Positions 1-8,067 of a stretch of DNA of 47,966 nucleotides are shown piece by piece. The stretch lies in NCBI GenBank assembly GCA_032251315.1, contig JAVVEE010000009.1:1-47966 (forward strand), written 5' to 3'. Under the pieces are notes generated by a model, which saw only the letters and a list, made by a program, of their open reading frames with translations, ran no database searches and was not told the DNA's origin. The translations under genes and the position numbers were made by a program. Each line of letters starts with the position of its first letter. Positions within the stretch are counted from its first letter, which is position 1. Source of the DNA: LH-M37 sp032251315 (GTDB lineage: Bacteria > Pseudomonadota > Gammaproteobacteria > SZUA-229).

Positions 1-708
1 CTTTTCGTCATCGTCGTTACTGATTGTCCCTTTCAGTACAACAAACGCTAATTCCTTTACCTGCTCCAAAGCCTTGTTCTTTGCTGGCATGACATCTCGA
101 AATTCATGCCAACGCACGCCTTTTTCTTTTAAAACAAGCTGGAAAGAATAGTTTTTTTCGTCACCATAAATTCTTATTGTGTGATGCTTATATTTAGAGC
201 TTATATATTTCTTTCCTTTTTTTGTGCATCCATTTTCCCAGGCTGATTCATGAACAAATTTGCTAATATTTTTATATAACTTTATAACATCACCACTCAA
301 CAATTTATCTGTCTGTCGCAGGTGTTGAATGCAGGTGCTACCCACTACTTTATAACCCCAGCCAGGATGATAGGTAACATGCGCATAACGTATTTCATGA
401 CCACAGTTATGACGTTCACAAAGGCCATCCGGCCCGCCAAGGTCTTCAATCGCGATTAAAGTCCAGCCGCGGGCAGGTTCAACCAGCTTATGCTCCCTGG
501 CGTGGCAGCCTTTACATAAAGTCCGGCAATCACTCAGCGAATACTCCCATGGCGGCTTACCTTCTACATAGATTTCATGGTGAACTTGAAGCACAACTTC
601 TTCTGCGCTACGGTGACACTGCAGGCATTTATAATCATCCCTCTGCTTAACCCTTGTAGAAAAATCTTCCCACTTTTTGTTGGTATAGAGCTTCCTTGCT
701 TTTATCAT
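1..708 (-). CDS. HNH endonuclease-like protein with a second Cys-rich domain (3' end off window)
   Basis: The reading frame starts at an ATG (706-708) and stays open to the window edge, so at least 236 residues are present and the C-terminus is missing. The HNH/zinc core has a Cys pair at residues 28 and 31, a His-His at 43-44, and Cys65, Cys68 and His73. A second cysteine-containing block around residues 97-126 (Cys97, Cys102, Cys126, ending in a VVGSTC-type motif) resembles a small zinc-binding module that I know from other nuclease-like and phage-associated proteins. HNH proteins usually nick or cut DNA, but the substrate here cannot be told. Codon use becomes AT-rich towards the C-terminal half, unlike the neighbouring genes, which suggests transfer. 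Confidence 0.75.
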   Translation of the reverse strand, partial: MIKARKLYTNKKWEDFSTRVKQRDDYKCLQCHRSAEEVVLQVHHEIYVEGKPPWEYSLSDCRTLCKGCHAREHKLVEPARGWTLIAIEDLGGPDGLCERHNCGHEIRYAHVTYHPGWGYKVVGSTCIQHLRQTDKLLSGDVIKLYKNISKFVHESAWENGCTKKGKKYISSKYKHHTIRIYGDEKNYSFQLVLKEKGVRWHEFRDVMPAKNKALEQVKELAFVVLKGTISNDDDEK

Positions 709-764
709 GATCCAATAAACCCCGCCTGTTTAATAACGCGTACAAATCTATTCGCAGCTACAAC

Positions 765-1661
765 TCAATCCAGCCAATAATCCACTTCCTGTAATTTCAA
801 AAACTCTTCCGCCTGCACACCCTGCAACATCGCCATGGTCGACATCATGCCCGCTTCCACGCAGGTAGGTGCAGCGACGCTGACAGTGTGCGGGGCACCG
901 GGCACTGACCAGCCGGTTTGGGGATTGAGCACGTGGCTGTAACGCACACCCTCTTTCATTAAAAACCGATGCGCGTCGCCGCTGGTGGCGATGGCGCCAC
1001 GATAGAGTTTGAACAGGGCGACGGCGTTGTCTTTGCCGGTGACCAGCCGGCCCACCGACCAGGAGGCACCGTTGCGACGTTCGCCGGTGGTGGCAAGATC
1101 ACCGCCAAAATTTACCAGCACGCTCGCCGTCGTCAGGCCGCGCGCGATCTGCACGCAGCGATCCACCGCATACTCCTTGCCGATGCCGCCGAGATCAATT
1201 TCCATGCCCGCCGGCATCCGCAATACCTGATCATGCCACTGCACTTTTGACCAGCCGATATGTTGCAGCACGACGTTCACTGCTGAGGCTTTCGGCACAC
1301 GGTCGCTGCCGTCGAACTTCCAGACCTTGCGCAGTACGCCCGAGGTGATGTCGAACAGGCCCTCACTCATCCGGGTGAGCTGGTCGGCAAAATCAATCAG
1401 CCTTGCGGTTTCGTCATCGACGCTCACCGCAGCACCTTCGGCATGATTGATTTTGAAAACGATGTTGTCGTCGCGATAGCGGCTGAACTTTTTTTCTATG
1501 CGCAGCGCTTCCGCAGATACCGCTTCGAGTATGCGTGCCGCCTGTTTTTTATCGTCCACTTCCATGAGTACTTCACAGGGACTGGCCATGGCGAAAAAGT
1601 GGCCTTGCCAGTAACCGGCTTCGTGCTTGAGCTGCAAACGACTGGACTGTAATTTTTTCAT
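765..1661 (-). CDS. apbE: FAD:protein FMN transferase (ApbE family)
   Basis: ApbE enzymes attach FMN from FAD to a Ser/Thr of extracytosolic redox proteins. The 298-residue product has the family blocks DLGGIGKEYAVD (156-167), VNFGGDL (183-189), ATSGD (225-229) and HVLNPQTG (243-250), which form the FAD and metal site. Most exported ApbE proteins begin with a lipoprotein signal; none is visible here, so it is cytoplasmic or the N-terminus is misassigned (another ATG is at residue 25). It is the last gene of the TlpA-DUF4266-DUF3570 cassette but is separated from it by an intrinsic terminator whose U-tract touches the start codon. No flavinylation motif of the D-x-x-(S/T)-G-A-(T/S) type was seen in the neighbouring proteins, so its substrate is unknown. 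Confidence 0.9.
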   Translation of the reverse strand: MKKLQSSRLQLKHEAGYWQGHFFAMASPCEVLMEVDDKKQAARILEAVSAEALRIEKKFSRYRDDNIVFKINHAEGAAVSVDDETARLIDFADQLTRMSEGLFDITSGVLRKVWKFDGSDRVPKASAVNVVLQHIGWSKVQWHDQVLRMPAGMEIDLGGIGKEYAVDRCVQIARGLTTASVLVNFGGDLATTGERRNGASWSVGRLVTGKDNAVALFKLYRGAIATSGDAHRFLMKEGVRYSHVLNPQTGWSVPGAPHTVSVAAPTCVEAGMMSTMAMLQGVQAEEFLKLQEVDYWLD

Positions 1662-1687
1662 AAAAAAAGGGCTTCCGAAGAAGCCCT
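1662..1687 (-). terminator. Intrinsic terminator between the DUF3570 gene and apbE
   Basis: On the minus strand a 7-bp stem (GGGCTTC/GAAGCCC) closed by a UUCG tetraloop is followed by seven T residues, which is a textbook Rho-independent terminator. It follows the DUF3570 stop codon by about 55 bases. The T-run abuts the apbE ATG directly, so the hairpin also covers the place where an apbE ribosome-binding site would sit. On the plus strand there is no T-run. Confidence 0.9.
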
Positions 1688-1741
1688 AAACATAATTGAT
1701 CAGCGAGCAATAAACAATCTTTGGCTCAACCAAATCAAACA

Positions 1742-3058
1742 CTACCACACAAACGAGTAATTCACCTGAAGCATCATCGCATCCAGATCCGGCGTTTCCT
1801 GACCTGCAGGCACCGCGCCATCATTTACCGACTGGGTAATCAGCCCGGCTCGCACCGAGAATTCACTGTCATTCGCCATGGGCATGCCGTATTTCAGGCC
1901 CAGGGTGATGGTTTCAGACTCCGCCAGCCGGTAGTCATGGCTGGCGTAATCCACCAGCACATTGCCGGAGACATCGATATCACTGCCCAGCACCAGATTA
2001 TGCCTATAGAAATCGGCGGCGCTCTGGCTGTAATAACGCACCTGCGGCTGCAAATAGCTGTCAGCCAGCTGGTAACGGTATTTCAGACCCAGCGTATGCG
2101 AATTAATTCCCCAGTCATCAGAATAATATCGATAGGAGAAATCAACCACATCCTCTTCGAGGTGATGCATCGCCTTGAAGAACAGGATATTCTTCTGTCG
2201 GCTATCGGGGCGTTTCTCATAGACATAGGGCAGATTGCCGGTCACGCCGCTATCAAAGAAGGAGGGATCTGTGCCGTTAACGGGCAGCCCGGTCGCCGGA
2301 TCGGCCGTCACGGTAACGATCTTGTAGGGGTCATTCTGATAGCCGCTGACCGACCCCAGGGTCAGATTCAGCTGCACGATGGTTTTACGATTGACCACCT
2401 GCGTCACGCCAATCATCAAATCGGTGATGGTTTTAGTTTCGCTGTCACCCGACACATTCTTGCCGGTGTCGGCGACTTTCATCGGGGCGAATTCGGTAGG
2501 CACGCCGCCCTCCGGATCGACGCTGTCGTTGTTGAAGCCCAGGCCGATATTCAGTGTGGTGTTGCGATTATTGAAATCGCGCGCATAGTTTGCACTCACA
2601 CCCAATGCAAGATAGTCATACTCAGTGGAGAGGTTGGCGCCCCAGATGATTCTGGACATGCGATCCAGCGACTGCGTGTAATCAGCACCGAGCGCGATAC
2701 GGGTATCGTGGAAAGTGTCGTCAAGGGGCTGCTCACCCGGCGCAATCGTGTAGGAGCTGTTGCCCGAGGGCGTGGTAAAGGTCTGGGCAACACCGTCGAT
2801 GGCATAAGCGCCGTTGGGCGTGGCCCCGGTCAGGGCGTCAGCCACGAGGCGCAGCTCGATGCGGTCATCATCACCCAGTGCTCGACCGGCGTGTATCGCC
2901 GGTTCAAAAGCCTGAACGCGACCGTCCGCTTCACCGTAATAGAGAAAAGAGGTGTCGACATCCCACTCGGAACCAGCGGCACTGGCCATGGGGGACGTCG
3001 CCTGTAGCAGTGCACAGGTGGCAACCGCCATCCGGCCTTTGATTTTCTTTAATTGCAT
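1742..3058 (-). CDS. DUF3570 family outer-membrane-type protein
   Basis: This is a 438-residue protein of unknown function. I chose the ATG at 3056-3058 because GGAGG lies 6 bases upstream and a typical Sec signal peptide follows, ending near an ASA-AG junction at about residues 25-28; the longer frame upstream would read through the DUF4266 gene. The mature part has alternating hydrophobic and polar strands with many Tyr/Asn turns and ends in an aromatic residue (NYSFVW), as in outer-membrane beta-barrels. DUF3570 proteins are found beside ApbE, DUF4266 and thioredoxin genes, as here. The start overlaps the DUF4266 stop by 10 bases, implying translational coupling. The barrel assignment is inference from sequence pattern. 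Confidence 0.82.
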   Translation of the reverse strand: MQLKKIKGRMAVATCALLQATSPMASAAGSEWDVDTSFLYYGEADGRVQAFEPAIHAGRALGDDDRIELRLVADALTGATPNGAYAIDGVAQTFTTPSGNSSYTIAPGEQPLDDTFHDTRIALGADYTQSLDRMSRIIWGANLSTEYDYLALGVSANYARDFNNRNTTLNIGLGFNNDSVDPEGGVPTEFAPMKVADTGKNVSGDSETKTITDLMIGVTQVVNRKTIVQLNLTLGSVSGYQNDPYKIVTVTADPATGLPVNGTDPSFFDSGVTGNLPYVYEKRPDSRQKNILFFKAMHHLEEDVVDFSYRYYSDDWGINSHTLGLKYRYQLADSYLQPQVRYYSQSAADFYRHNLVLGSDIDVSGNVLVDYASHDYRLAESETITLGLKYGMPMANDSEFSVRAGLITQSVNDGAVPAGQETPDLDAMMLQVNYSFVW

Positions 3059-3261
3059 CCGCAACCTCCCCCGCCAACGCCCTGACCACCACTGGAGGCC
3101 TCTTTGCTGAAATAGATGTGTTCGTCGTAAAAATTCTCGAAATAGTCGGGCGTTAACTGCATCGAATCTTTCGCCAGCAGATCTCGTTCCCACGGCTCGA
3201 CACCCATGCCGGCGCAGCCCGCCAGCATCATGAGCAGAACAAGTGTTGTTATACGTATCAT
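3049..3261 (-). CDS. DUF4266 small lipoprotein with a Gly/Cys-rich C-terminal tail
   Basis: This is a 70-residue protein that starts at the ATG at 3259-3261, behind GGAGA. Residues 1-16 form a lipoprotein signal with lipobox LAGC, so the mature chain would be lipidated at Cys16 and is only 55 residues long. It contains a conserved-looking VEPWERDLLAK segment, an HIYFSKEASSGG segment, and ends in a glycine run followed by CGCN. The tail with two cysteines spaced by one glycine could bind a metal or be modified or oxidised, which fits the thioredoxin gene immediately upstream. The stop codon overlaps the DUF3570 start. The function is unknown. Confidence 0.82.
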   Translation of the reverse strand: MIRITTLVLLMMLAGCAGMGVEPWERDLLAKDSMQLTPDYFENFYDEHIYFSKEASSGGQGVGGGGCGCN

Positions 3262-3285
3262 AAAACTCTCCGTCTGAAGCATTGC

Positions 3286-3768
3286 TTATTGCTGCGCCAG
3301 CAGTTGCCGGATTGCCGCTTCCATTTTCGCTTTGTCTTTTTCACGAAAACCCACATGCGAGGCATACAGCTTGCCGTCGCGGCTAATCAAATAACTGCTG
3401 GGCATGCCACGTACCTGATATTGAGCGGCGCTCTCGCCGGCCTCATCAAATGCAATCAGAAAGTTAACATCCATGTCCTGAAGAAACTCATCAGCCAGCT
3501 TTCGGTCTTTATCCAGATTAACGGCCAACACCTCGAGACCCTCAGTTCTATAGCGCTCCTGCATTTCATGCATCCAGGGAAATGAGCTTCTACAGGGCTT
3601 GCACCAGGAGGCCCAGAAATCGAGATAAACCACCTTGCCCTGTAATTCAGCCAGATCGACCTGACCATCAGCGGTCGGCAGCTTGATAGCCGGTGCTTCG
3701 TGCGCTGCCAGCGCGAGTTGACTTAAAATTATCATCGCCAGAAAAAATGTATACTTCATCAACCTCAT
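3286..3768 (-). CDS. TlpA-like periplasmic thioredoxin
   Basis: This is a 160-residue exported thiol-disulfide protein: a signal peptide (residues 1 to about 22, cut after ALA-A), a thioredoxin fold with active site WCKPC at 55-59, and a cis-proline loop (GMPSS) near residue 119. Such TlpA/ResA-like proteins reduce disulfides outside the cytoplasm, often for cofactor or metal insertion. It is the first gene of the leftward cassette, 24 bases before DUF4266, whose tail carries two cysteines and is a plausible client (inference). A second ATG lies three codons in. Its promoter region is shared with the divergent response-regulator gene and contains a PmrA-box-like repeat. Confidence 0.87.
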   Translation of the reverse strand: MRLMKYTFFLAMIILSQLALAAHEAPAIKLPTADGQVDLAELQGKVVYLDFWASWCKPCRSSFPWMHEMQERYRTEGLEVLAVNLDKDRKLADEFLQDMDVNFLIAFDEAGESAAQYQVRGMPSSYLISRDGKLYASHVGFREKDKAKMEAAIRQLLAQQ

Positions 3769-3817
3769 GCGCTTATCCGTGGATCTGATTTTGGAACATT
3801 AAGGTTATGCCCAAACC

Positions 3818-3834
3818 CTTAAGGCAGACTTAAA
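3818..3834. promoter_or_regulatory. PmrA/QseB-box-like direct repeat in the divergent promoter region
   Basis: The plus strand reads CTTAAG, five bases, CTTAAA. The minus strand reads TTTAAG, five bases, CTTAAG. This matches the YTTAAK-N5-YTTAAK pattern known for PmrA-type response regulators. It lies between the tlpA-type gene and the response-regulator gene. On the plus strand the second half-site takes the place of a -35 box, 17 bases before TATAAT (3852-3857), as expected of a promoter activated by this regulator family. Binding by the adjacent regulator is inference. Confidence 0.55.
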
Positions 3835-3857
3835 CAAGCTACATTATCTTTTATAAT
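3829..3857 (+). promoter_or_regulatory. Probable promoter of the two-component operon
   Basis: A perfect -10 hexamer TATAAT lies at 3852-3857, 17 bases after CTTAAA (3829-3834), which is a poor -35 but is the second half of a regulator-like repeat. This suggests an activator-dependent, autoregulated promoter about 50 bases before the TTG start of the response regulator. Confidence 0.5.
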
Positions 3858-3907
3858 AACTTCTAACCCGTATTAATTATTATGAACTCGTTACCCAGGA
3901 CCAGAAA

Positions 3908-4567
3908 TTGCGTATATTATTAGTTGAAGATGACACGCTTCTCGGCAGCGGCCTGCTCACCGGGCTGAATGGCGAGGGCTATTCTGTGGACTGGCTGAAA
4001 AACGGCAAGGCCGCATTATTCGCTATAACCACGACGCCTTATGATGCTGTAATCCTGGATATTGGTTTGCCGGAAATGAGCGGGCTTGAGGTATTAAGCA
4101 GAGTCCGCGATCAGAATATCAGCACACCGGTGCTTATCCTGACAGCACAAAACGCTATCACAGACCGTGTTATCGGGCTGGATTCCGGCGCTGATGATTA
4201 CCTGACAAAACCTTTCGAGCTGGATGAACTCTGCGCCCGTCTTCGCGCCCTGACCCGACGCGCTCGCGGCCTGACTCAGCCGCTAATAAAATACAGAAAT
4301 ATTATCATCGATCCTGCGGCACATTCTGTCACTGACGATAACGTCAGCATCGAATTGTCCCGACGCGAGTTTGCGCTGCTAAAAGAGCTGGTCACAAGCG
4401 CAGGCCGGGTTCTGTCGCGCCGCTATCTTGAAGAAAAGCTTTATAACTGGGACAGTGAAATCGAAAGTAACACCATCGAGGTACATATCCATCACCTGCG
4501 CAAAAAACTGGGCGCCGATTTCATCAAAACCGTGCGCGGTATCGGCTACACCATGGCGAAAGAATAA
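3908..4567 (+). CDS. OmpR/QseB-type response regulator
   Basis: This is a 219-residue transcription factor with an N-terminal receiver domain (acidic pair at residues 8-9, phospho-acceptor Asp51 in VILDIGLP, conserved Lys in LTKPF near residue 101) and a C-terminal winged helix (about 125-217, with SRREFALL and the RGIGY end). It resembles QseB/PmrA/BasR. The start is TTG, preceded by AGGA; no in-frame ATG lies near. Its stop overlaps the start of the histidine-kinase gene by one base, so the two form an operon. A PmrA-box-like repeat in front suggests autoregulation, and the same repeat could control the divergent TlpA-DUF4266-DUF3570 genes. Confidence 0.9.
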   Translation: MRILLVEDDTLLGSGLLTGLNGEGYSVDWLKNGKAALFAITTTPYDAVILDIGLPEMSGLEVLSRVRDQNISTPVLILTAQNAITDRVIGLDSGADDYLTKPFELDELCARLRALTRRARGLTQPLIKYRNIIIDPAAHSVTDDNVSIELSRREFALLKELVTSAGRVLSRRYLEEKLYNWDSEIESNTIEVHIHHLRKKLGADFIKTVRGIGYTMAKE

Positions 4568-5973
4568 TGTCTATCAAATACCATCTCATGTTGCGCCTGC
4601 TTATCGCCTCACTGCTGATAGTGGGCGGTGGCACCTGGTTAGGTTACAAAGATACACAACTCGAAATTCGTGAACTGTTCGATGCCCAACTGGCGCGTTC
4701 CGCGCGCCTGATTCTAAGCATGGTACAGGCCGATGAAGGCCAGAGTGATTTTTCCAGTATCCAGCGATATCTCGATGAGAACCAGGCCTTTACTGAGAAA
4801 CTGGACTACAGTGCCGAAGAGAATCTCGAATCTGACTCCGGTCATGTTTATGAGACCAAACTCGCTTTTCAGATCTGGGACAATCTGGGCAATCTCATTC
4901 TGAAATCACAGAACGCGCCGATACAGCCTATCTCCGCTGAGAAAAATGGTTTTGATAATAAAACCTTTCTCGGTAACGACTGGCGTGTATTCAGCCTGTA
5001 CAGCCACAATCACAAATATCGCTGCATCACGGCTGAACGCGTTGATGTACGCAATGATTTAATCACCAAATTAAGTGACGATCTTTTTCTGCTGTTCATC
5101 ACTTTAATTCCGGCCCTGTCGATTGTGATGTGGCTTGCCATCACTCAGGGGCTATCGCCGCTGCACAATCTTGCTTCTCAAATAGGCCGACGCGATGCCT
5201 CCAAGCTTGATGCGGTTTCGGACATTAATGCACCTACCGAAATCCAGACAATCGCCGGCGCCTTAAACAGCCTGTTATCACGCTTAAGCCTGGCATTAGA
5301 TCGTGAAAGGAGAATCAGCTCAGATGCCGCCCATGAACTCAGAACACCACTGGCAGCCGTTCGACTGCATGCCGAGCTGGCCAAAAAATCCACTAATGAA
5401 AGCGATCGAAATACTGCCCTTAATCATGTGTTGCAGGGCATCGACCGCACAACCCATCTGGTCGATCAACTACTGACGTTAGCCAAACTGGAACCGGAGG
5501 TTTTTTCAAAAAATCTGGCGACATTAAACCTCAACTCTATTGTGATCGAAGAGACGGCGATGCTCGCACCCATGGCGCACAGAAAAAATATCGAGCTTTC
5601 TGTCGATGAGCTTGCAGATGCTTTTATAAGTGCTGACAATACCTCGCTACGCCTGCTAATCCGAAACCTTCTGGATAATGCGATTTCCTATACTCAGGAC
5701 AACGGCATAATCAAGGTTAAGGTGAGCTCAACGAATGAGTCTGTCAATTTGATAATCCAGGACAACGGCCCCGGCATTCCTGCCGAACAGCATGAACGGG
5801 TTTGTGAGCGCTTTTACAGAATAGGCGATAGTGAAGTGCCCGGCTGCGGCATCGGCCTGTCGATTGTGATGCGCGTTGCTGAGCTTCATCATGCCACACT
5901 GACAATGAACAAGCCGGCCGGTGGCACCGGGCTGAAAGTCACCGTCAGTTTTCCAGTTGACCGCACGCAATAA
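4567..5973 (+). CDS. QseC/PmrB-like sensor histidine kinase
   Basis: This is a 468-residue membrane kinase partnered with the preceding regulator. Transmembrane segments lie at about 7-26 and 173-194 and enclose a roughly 145-residue periplasmic sensor region. A HAMP-like linker follows, then the HisKA box with phospho-acceptor His256 (AAHELRTPL), the N box (RNLLDNAISYT), and G boxes (DNGPGIP and GCGIGLSI). The periplasmic part has no obvious metal-binding acidic cluster of the PmrB kind, so the signal is unknown. The adjoining cassette of periplasmic and outer-membrane redox-like proteins suggests an envelope or redox cue, which is inference. Confidence 0.9.
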   Translation: MSIKYHLMLRLLIASLLIVGGGTWLGYKDTQLEIRELFDAQLARSARLILSMVQADEGQSDFSSIQRYLDENQAFTEKLDYSAEENLESDSGHVYETKLAFQIWDNLGNLILKSQNAPIQPISAEKNGFDNKTFLGNDWRVFSLYSHNHKYRCITAERVDVRNDLITKLSDDLFLLFITLIPALSIVMWLAITQGLSPLHNLASQIGRRDASKLDAVSDINAPTEIQTIAGALNSLLSRLSLALDRERRISSDAAHELRTPLAAVRLHAELAKKSTNESDRNTALNHVLQGIDRTTHLVDQLLTLAKLEPEVFSKNLATLNLNSIVIEETAMLAPMAHRKNIELSVDELADAFISADNTSLRLLIRNLLDNAISYTQDNGIIKVKVSSTNESVNLIIQDNGPGIPAEQHERVCERFYRIGDSEVPGCGIGLSIVMRVAELHHATLTMNKPAGGTGLKVTVSFPVDRTQ

Positions 5974-6025
5974 CCTTAGCGCTGACCACGAATGTTTTTC
6001 CGACTTACCTCCGATTCCATACAGA

Positions 6026-7945
6026 TTAACGGTAATTATCTAAAAATGCTTCGAACTCGGCGACAGGCAACGGCTTACTGATTAAAAACCCCTGCGCGAT
6101 ATCGCAGTCATATCGTCTCAATAAATCCATTACTGCTTCACTTTCAACGCCTTCGGCAACAACTTTCATGTCAAGATTATGCGCCAGTTCAATTGTTGAG
6201 CGCACCACCGTTTCGTCATCGTTGTTGGTGTCTACATTTTTGACGAATGATTTATCGATTTTTAATTCGTTCACCGGTAACTTTATCAGCCGACTTAATG
6301 ACGAATAGCCGGTACCATAATCATCAATGGACAACTCGATACCCAGCTGGCGAATATGCTCAAGGACGCTGCTTAATGTGTCATATTCAGACAGGAACAG
6401 GTTCTCGGTAATTTCAAAAGTAAGGTATTCTCCATTTTTTCTGTCGCCAATAATCTGATTCAGATTTTCTATGAAATCCGGGTCCATTAATGTCTGCGGT
6501 GATAAATTAACGGCGATGCGCAGCACCTGCTTTTTGTTCCAGATTATGGCTTGCTGCAGCGCGGTCTCTATTGCCCAATAAGTATATTCGTCGAGCAAAC
6601 TATTCTGCTCCAGCACTTTGATAAAGTGATCTGGTGAAACCATGCCCCGTTCTTCACTAATCCAGCGGCCCAGCGCCTCTGCTGCGATGAGTTGATTGTC
6701 TTTAAGAGTTATTTTCGGCTGGTAATAGAGCTCAAACTGTTTCTCCTTCAGAGCACGGTGTATATCGGCAATCATCACCAGATGGCCTCGCGTCATGAGA
6801 TCATGCGCAGGGTTATACAGACACAGTCCGACCTGGTTGTTCTTGGCCTCGTACATCGCCGAATCGGCATGACTCAATAAACTGCTGGCATCCTCACCCT
6901 GTTCCGGAAATACCGCCACACCAATACTGCCGCTTACCGCCATTTTCATATTGGCTATATTAAAGGGCTCATAGAGCAAGGTTTTGAACTCTTTCGCTCT
7001 TTGCATCGACTGCGCCTCATCACAATCAGGCAGAATAATGACAAACTCGTCGCCGCCCAGACGCGCCAGTGTTTCATCTAACCTCATGTGCCGTTCGAAA
7101 CGTCGCGCAATTTTCTTTAGCAAAAGATCGCCGCGCTCGTGTCCCAGTGCTTCATTGACCTCCTTGAAGCGGTCAAGATCAATCAGCAGAATTCCAATGT
7201 GCTCTTCCGTCAGAATGGCCTGCGACACATTACGGGAAAGCCGGTCATGGAATAATGAGCGGTTGGGCAGACCGGTGACGATATCGTATAGTGATAGATA
7301 TTCCAGTTCCTTACTGCTTTCCAGTAACTGCTTGTTGAGTATTTCCAGCCGCATACGATAATCATCGTTAATTCTGCTGGTTTTCTCCATGTTGCCCACC
7401 GCCATGGCATTCTCTATGGCAATGGAGACGATGCTGGCAAACATCTGTAACAAATTGAGGTCTCTGCGGCTGAATTCGCCGCCGCCGATCTTATTTATGC
7501 CGGAAATGCCACCCAGAAAATGTCGCCGCCCCTGCAGGGGCACCATAATCATGCTGCCGGCCTCCTCTTCCCAGAGGTTTTTTTCATCTTCGCTCAGCTC
7601 ATCAAGAACCCCAAGCCACCATGGGCGCTTGTGCTTCCACACCCAGCCGCATACGCCGAATTCCAGCGGCAGGGATTCACCCACTATTTCCTCTGCGTTT
7701 TTTCCAGCCCCGCCCCGGTAGGTGTAGGTTTCGCAGTTCTCATCCAATAAGGGCACCAGCACTGTTTCCGCCTGAATCAGCGCCCGCGCCTGTACCGAGA
7801 CAATTTGAAAAATCTTATCGAGATCCAGTTCACTGCCGATTTCGGCAAAGGTCTTCTGCAGTAACTCAATCTCTATTTCTCTATCCTTGAGATTTTGATT
7901 CAGCTCGACTACATTCGATTTTTTCTGGCGGCCATCAATCATCAT
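6026..7945 (-). CDS. GAF-GGDEF-EAL cyclic-di-GMP signalling protein
   Basis: This is a protein of about 639 residues. I prefer the ATG at 7943-7945, which has GGAA a few bases upstream; the frame also offers a TTG four codons earlier. Order of domains: a coiled stretch, a GAF sensor (roughly 40-195), GGDEF (intact LGGDEF) and EAL (intact EALGRW, with NLSP, EITEN, DDYGTGYSS, KIDKSF, AEGVES and QGF motifs). All signature residues for diguanylate cyclase and phosphodiesterase appear present. The usual RxxD inhibitory site reads RLDE. There are no transmembrane segments, so it is a cytoplasmic bifunctional or switchable enzyme. It is convergent with the kinase gene, with only 52 bases between. 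Confidence 0.92.
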   Translation of the reverse strand: MMIDGRQKKSNVVELNQNLKDREIEIELLQKTFAEIGSELDLDKIFQIVSVQARALIQAETVLVPLLDENCETYTYRGGAGKNAEEIVGESLPLEFGVCGWVWKHKRPWWLGVLDELSEDEKNLWEEEAGSMIMVPLQGRRHFLGGISGINKIGGGEFSRRDLNLLQMFASIVSIAIENAMAVGNMEKTSRINDDYRMRLEILNKQLLESSKELEYLSLYDIVTGLPNRSLFHDRLSRNVSQAILTEEHIGILLIDLDRFKEVNEALGHERGDLLLKKIARRFERHMRLDETLARLGGDEFVIILPDCDEAQSMQRAKEFKTLLYEPFNIANMKMAVSGSIGVAVFPEQGEDASSLLSHADSAMYEAKNNQVGLCLYNPAHDLMTRGHLVMIADIHRALKEKQFELYYQPKITLKDNQLIAAEALGRWISEERGMVSPDHFIKVLEQNSLLDEYTYWAIETALQQAIIWNKKQVLRIAVNLSPQTLMDPDFIENLNQIIGDRKNGEYLTFEITENLFLSEYDTLSSVLEHIRQLGIELSIDDYGTGYSSLSRLIKLPVNELKIDKSFVKNVDTNNDDETVVRSTIELAHNLDMKVVAEGVESEAVMDLLRRYDCDIAQGFLISKPLPVAEFEAFLDNYR

Positions 7946-8067
7946 GCAGAATTCCAAAACGCGTTGAATTACAGATTTTTCAAGTGTAGTACAGATAAAC
8001 CGATAAACTTAACCAAGCTGAGCGAAATAATGCAACTTCAGACGGACAATCCAAAACCGTTAAGGCA

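Noticed and set aside
1721..3007. A 428-codon open frame on the plus strand
   Set aside because: It lies antisense to the DUF3570 gene, which has a signal peptide, a good ribosome-binding site and conserved neighbours. The plus-strand product has a His/Arg/Ile-rich composition typical of antisense frames.
1742..3261. A flavinylation motif in DUF3570 or DUF4266 that would make it the ApbE substrate
   Set aside because: I looked for the D-x-x-(S/T)-G-A-(T/S) pattern and found none; the closest stretch (DSGVTGN in DUF3570) does not fit.
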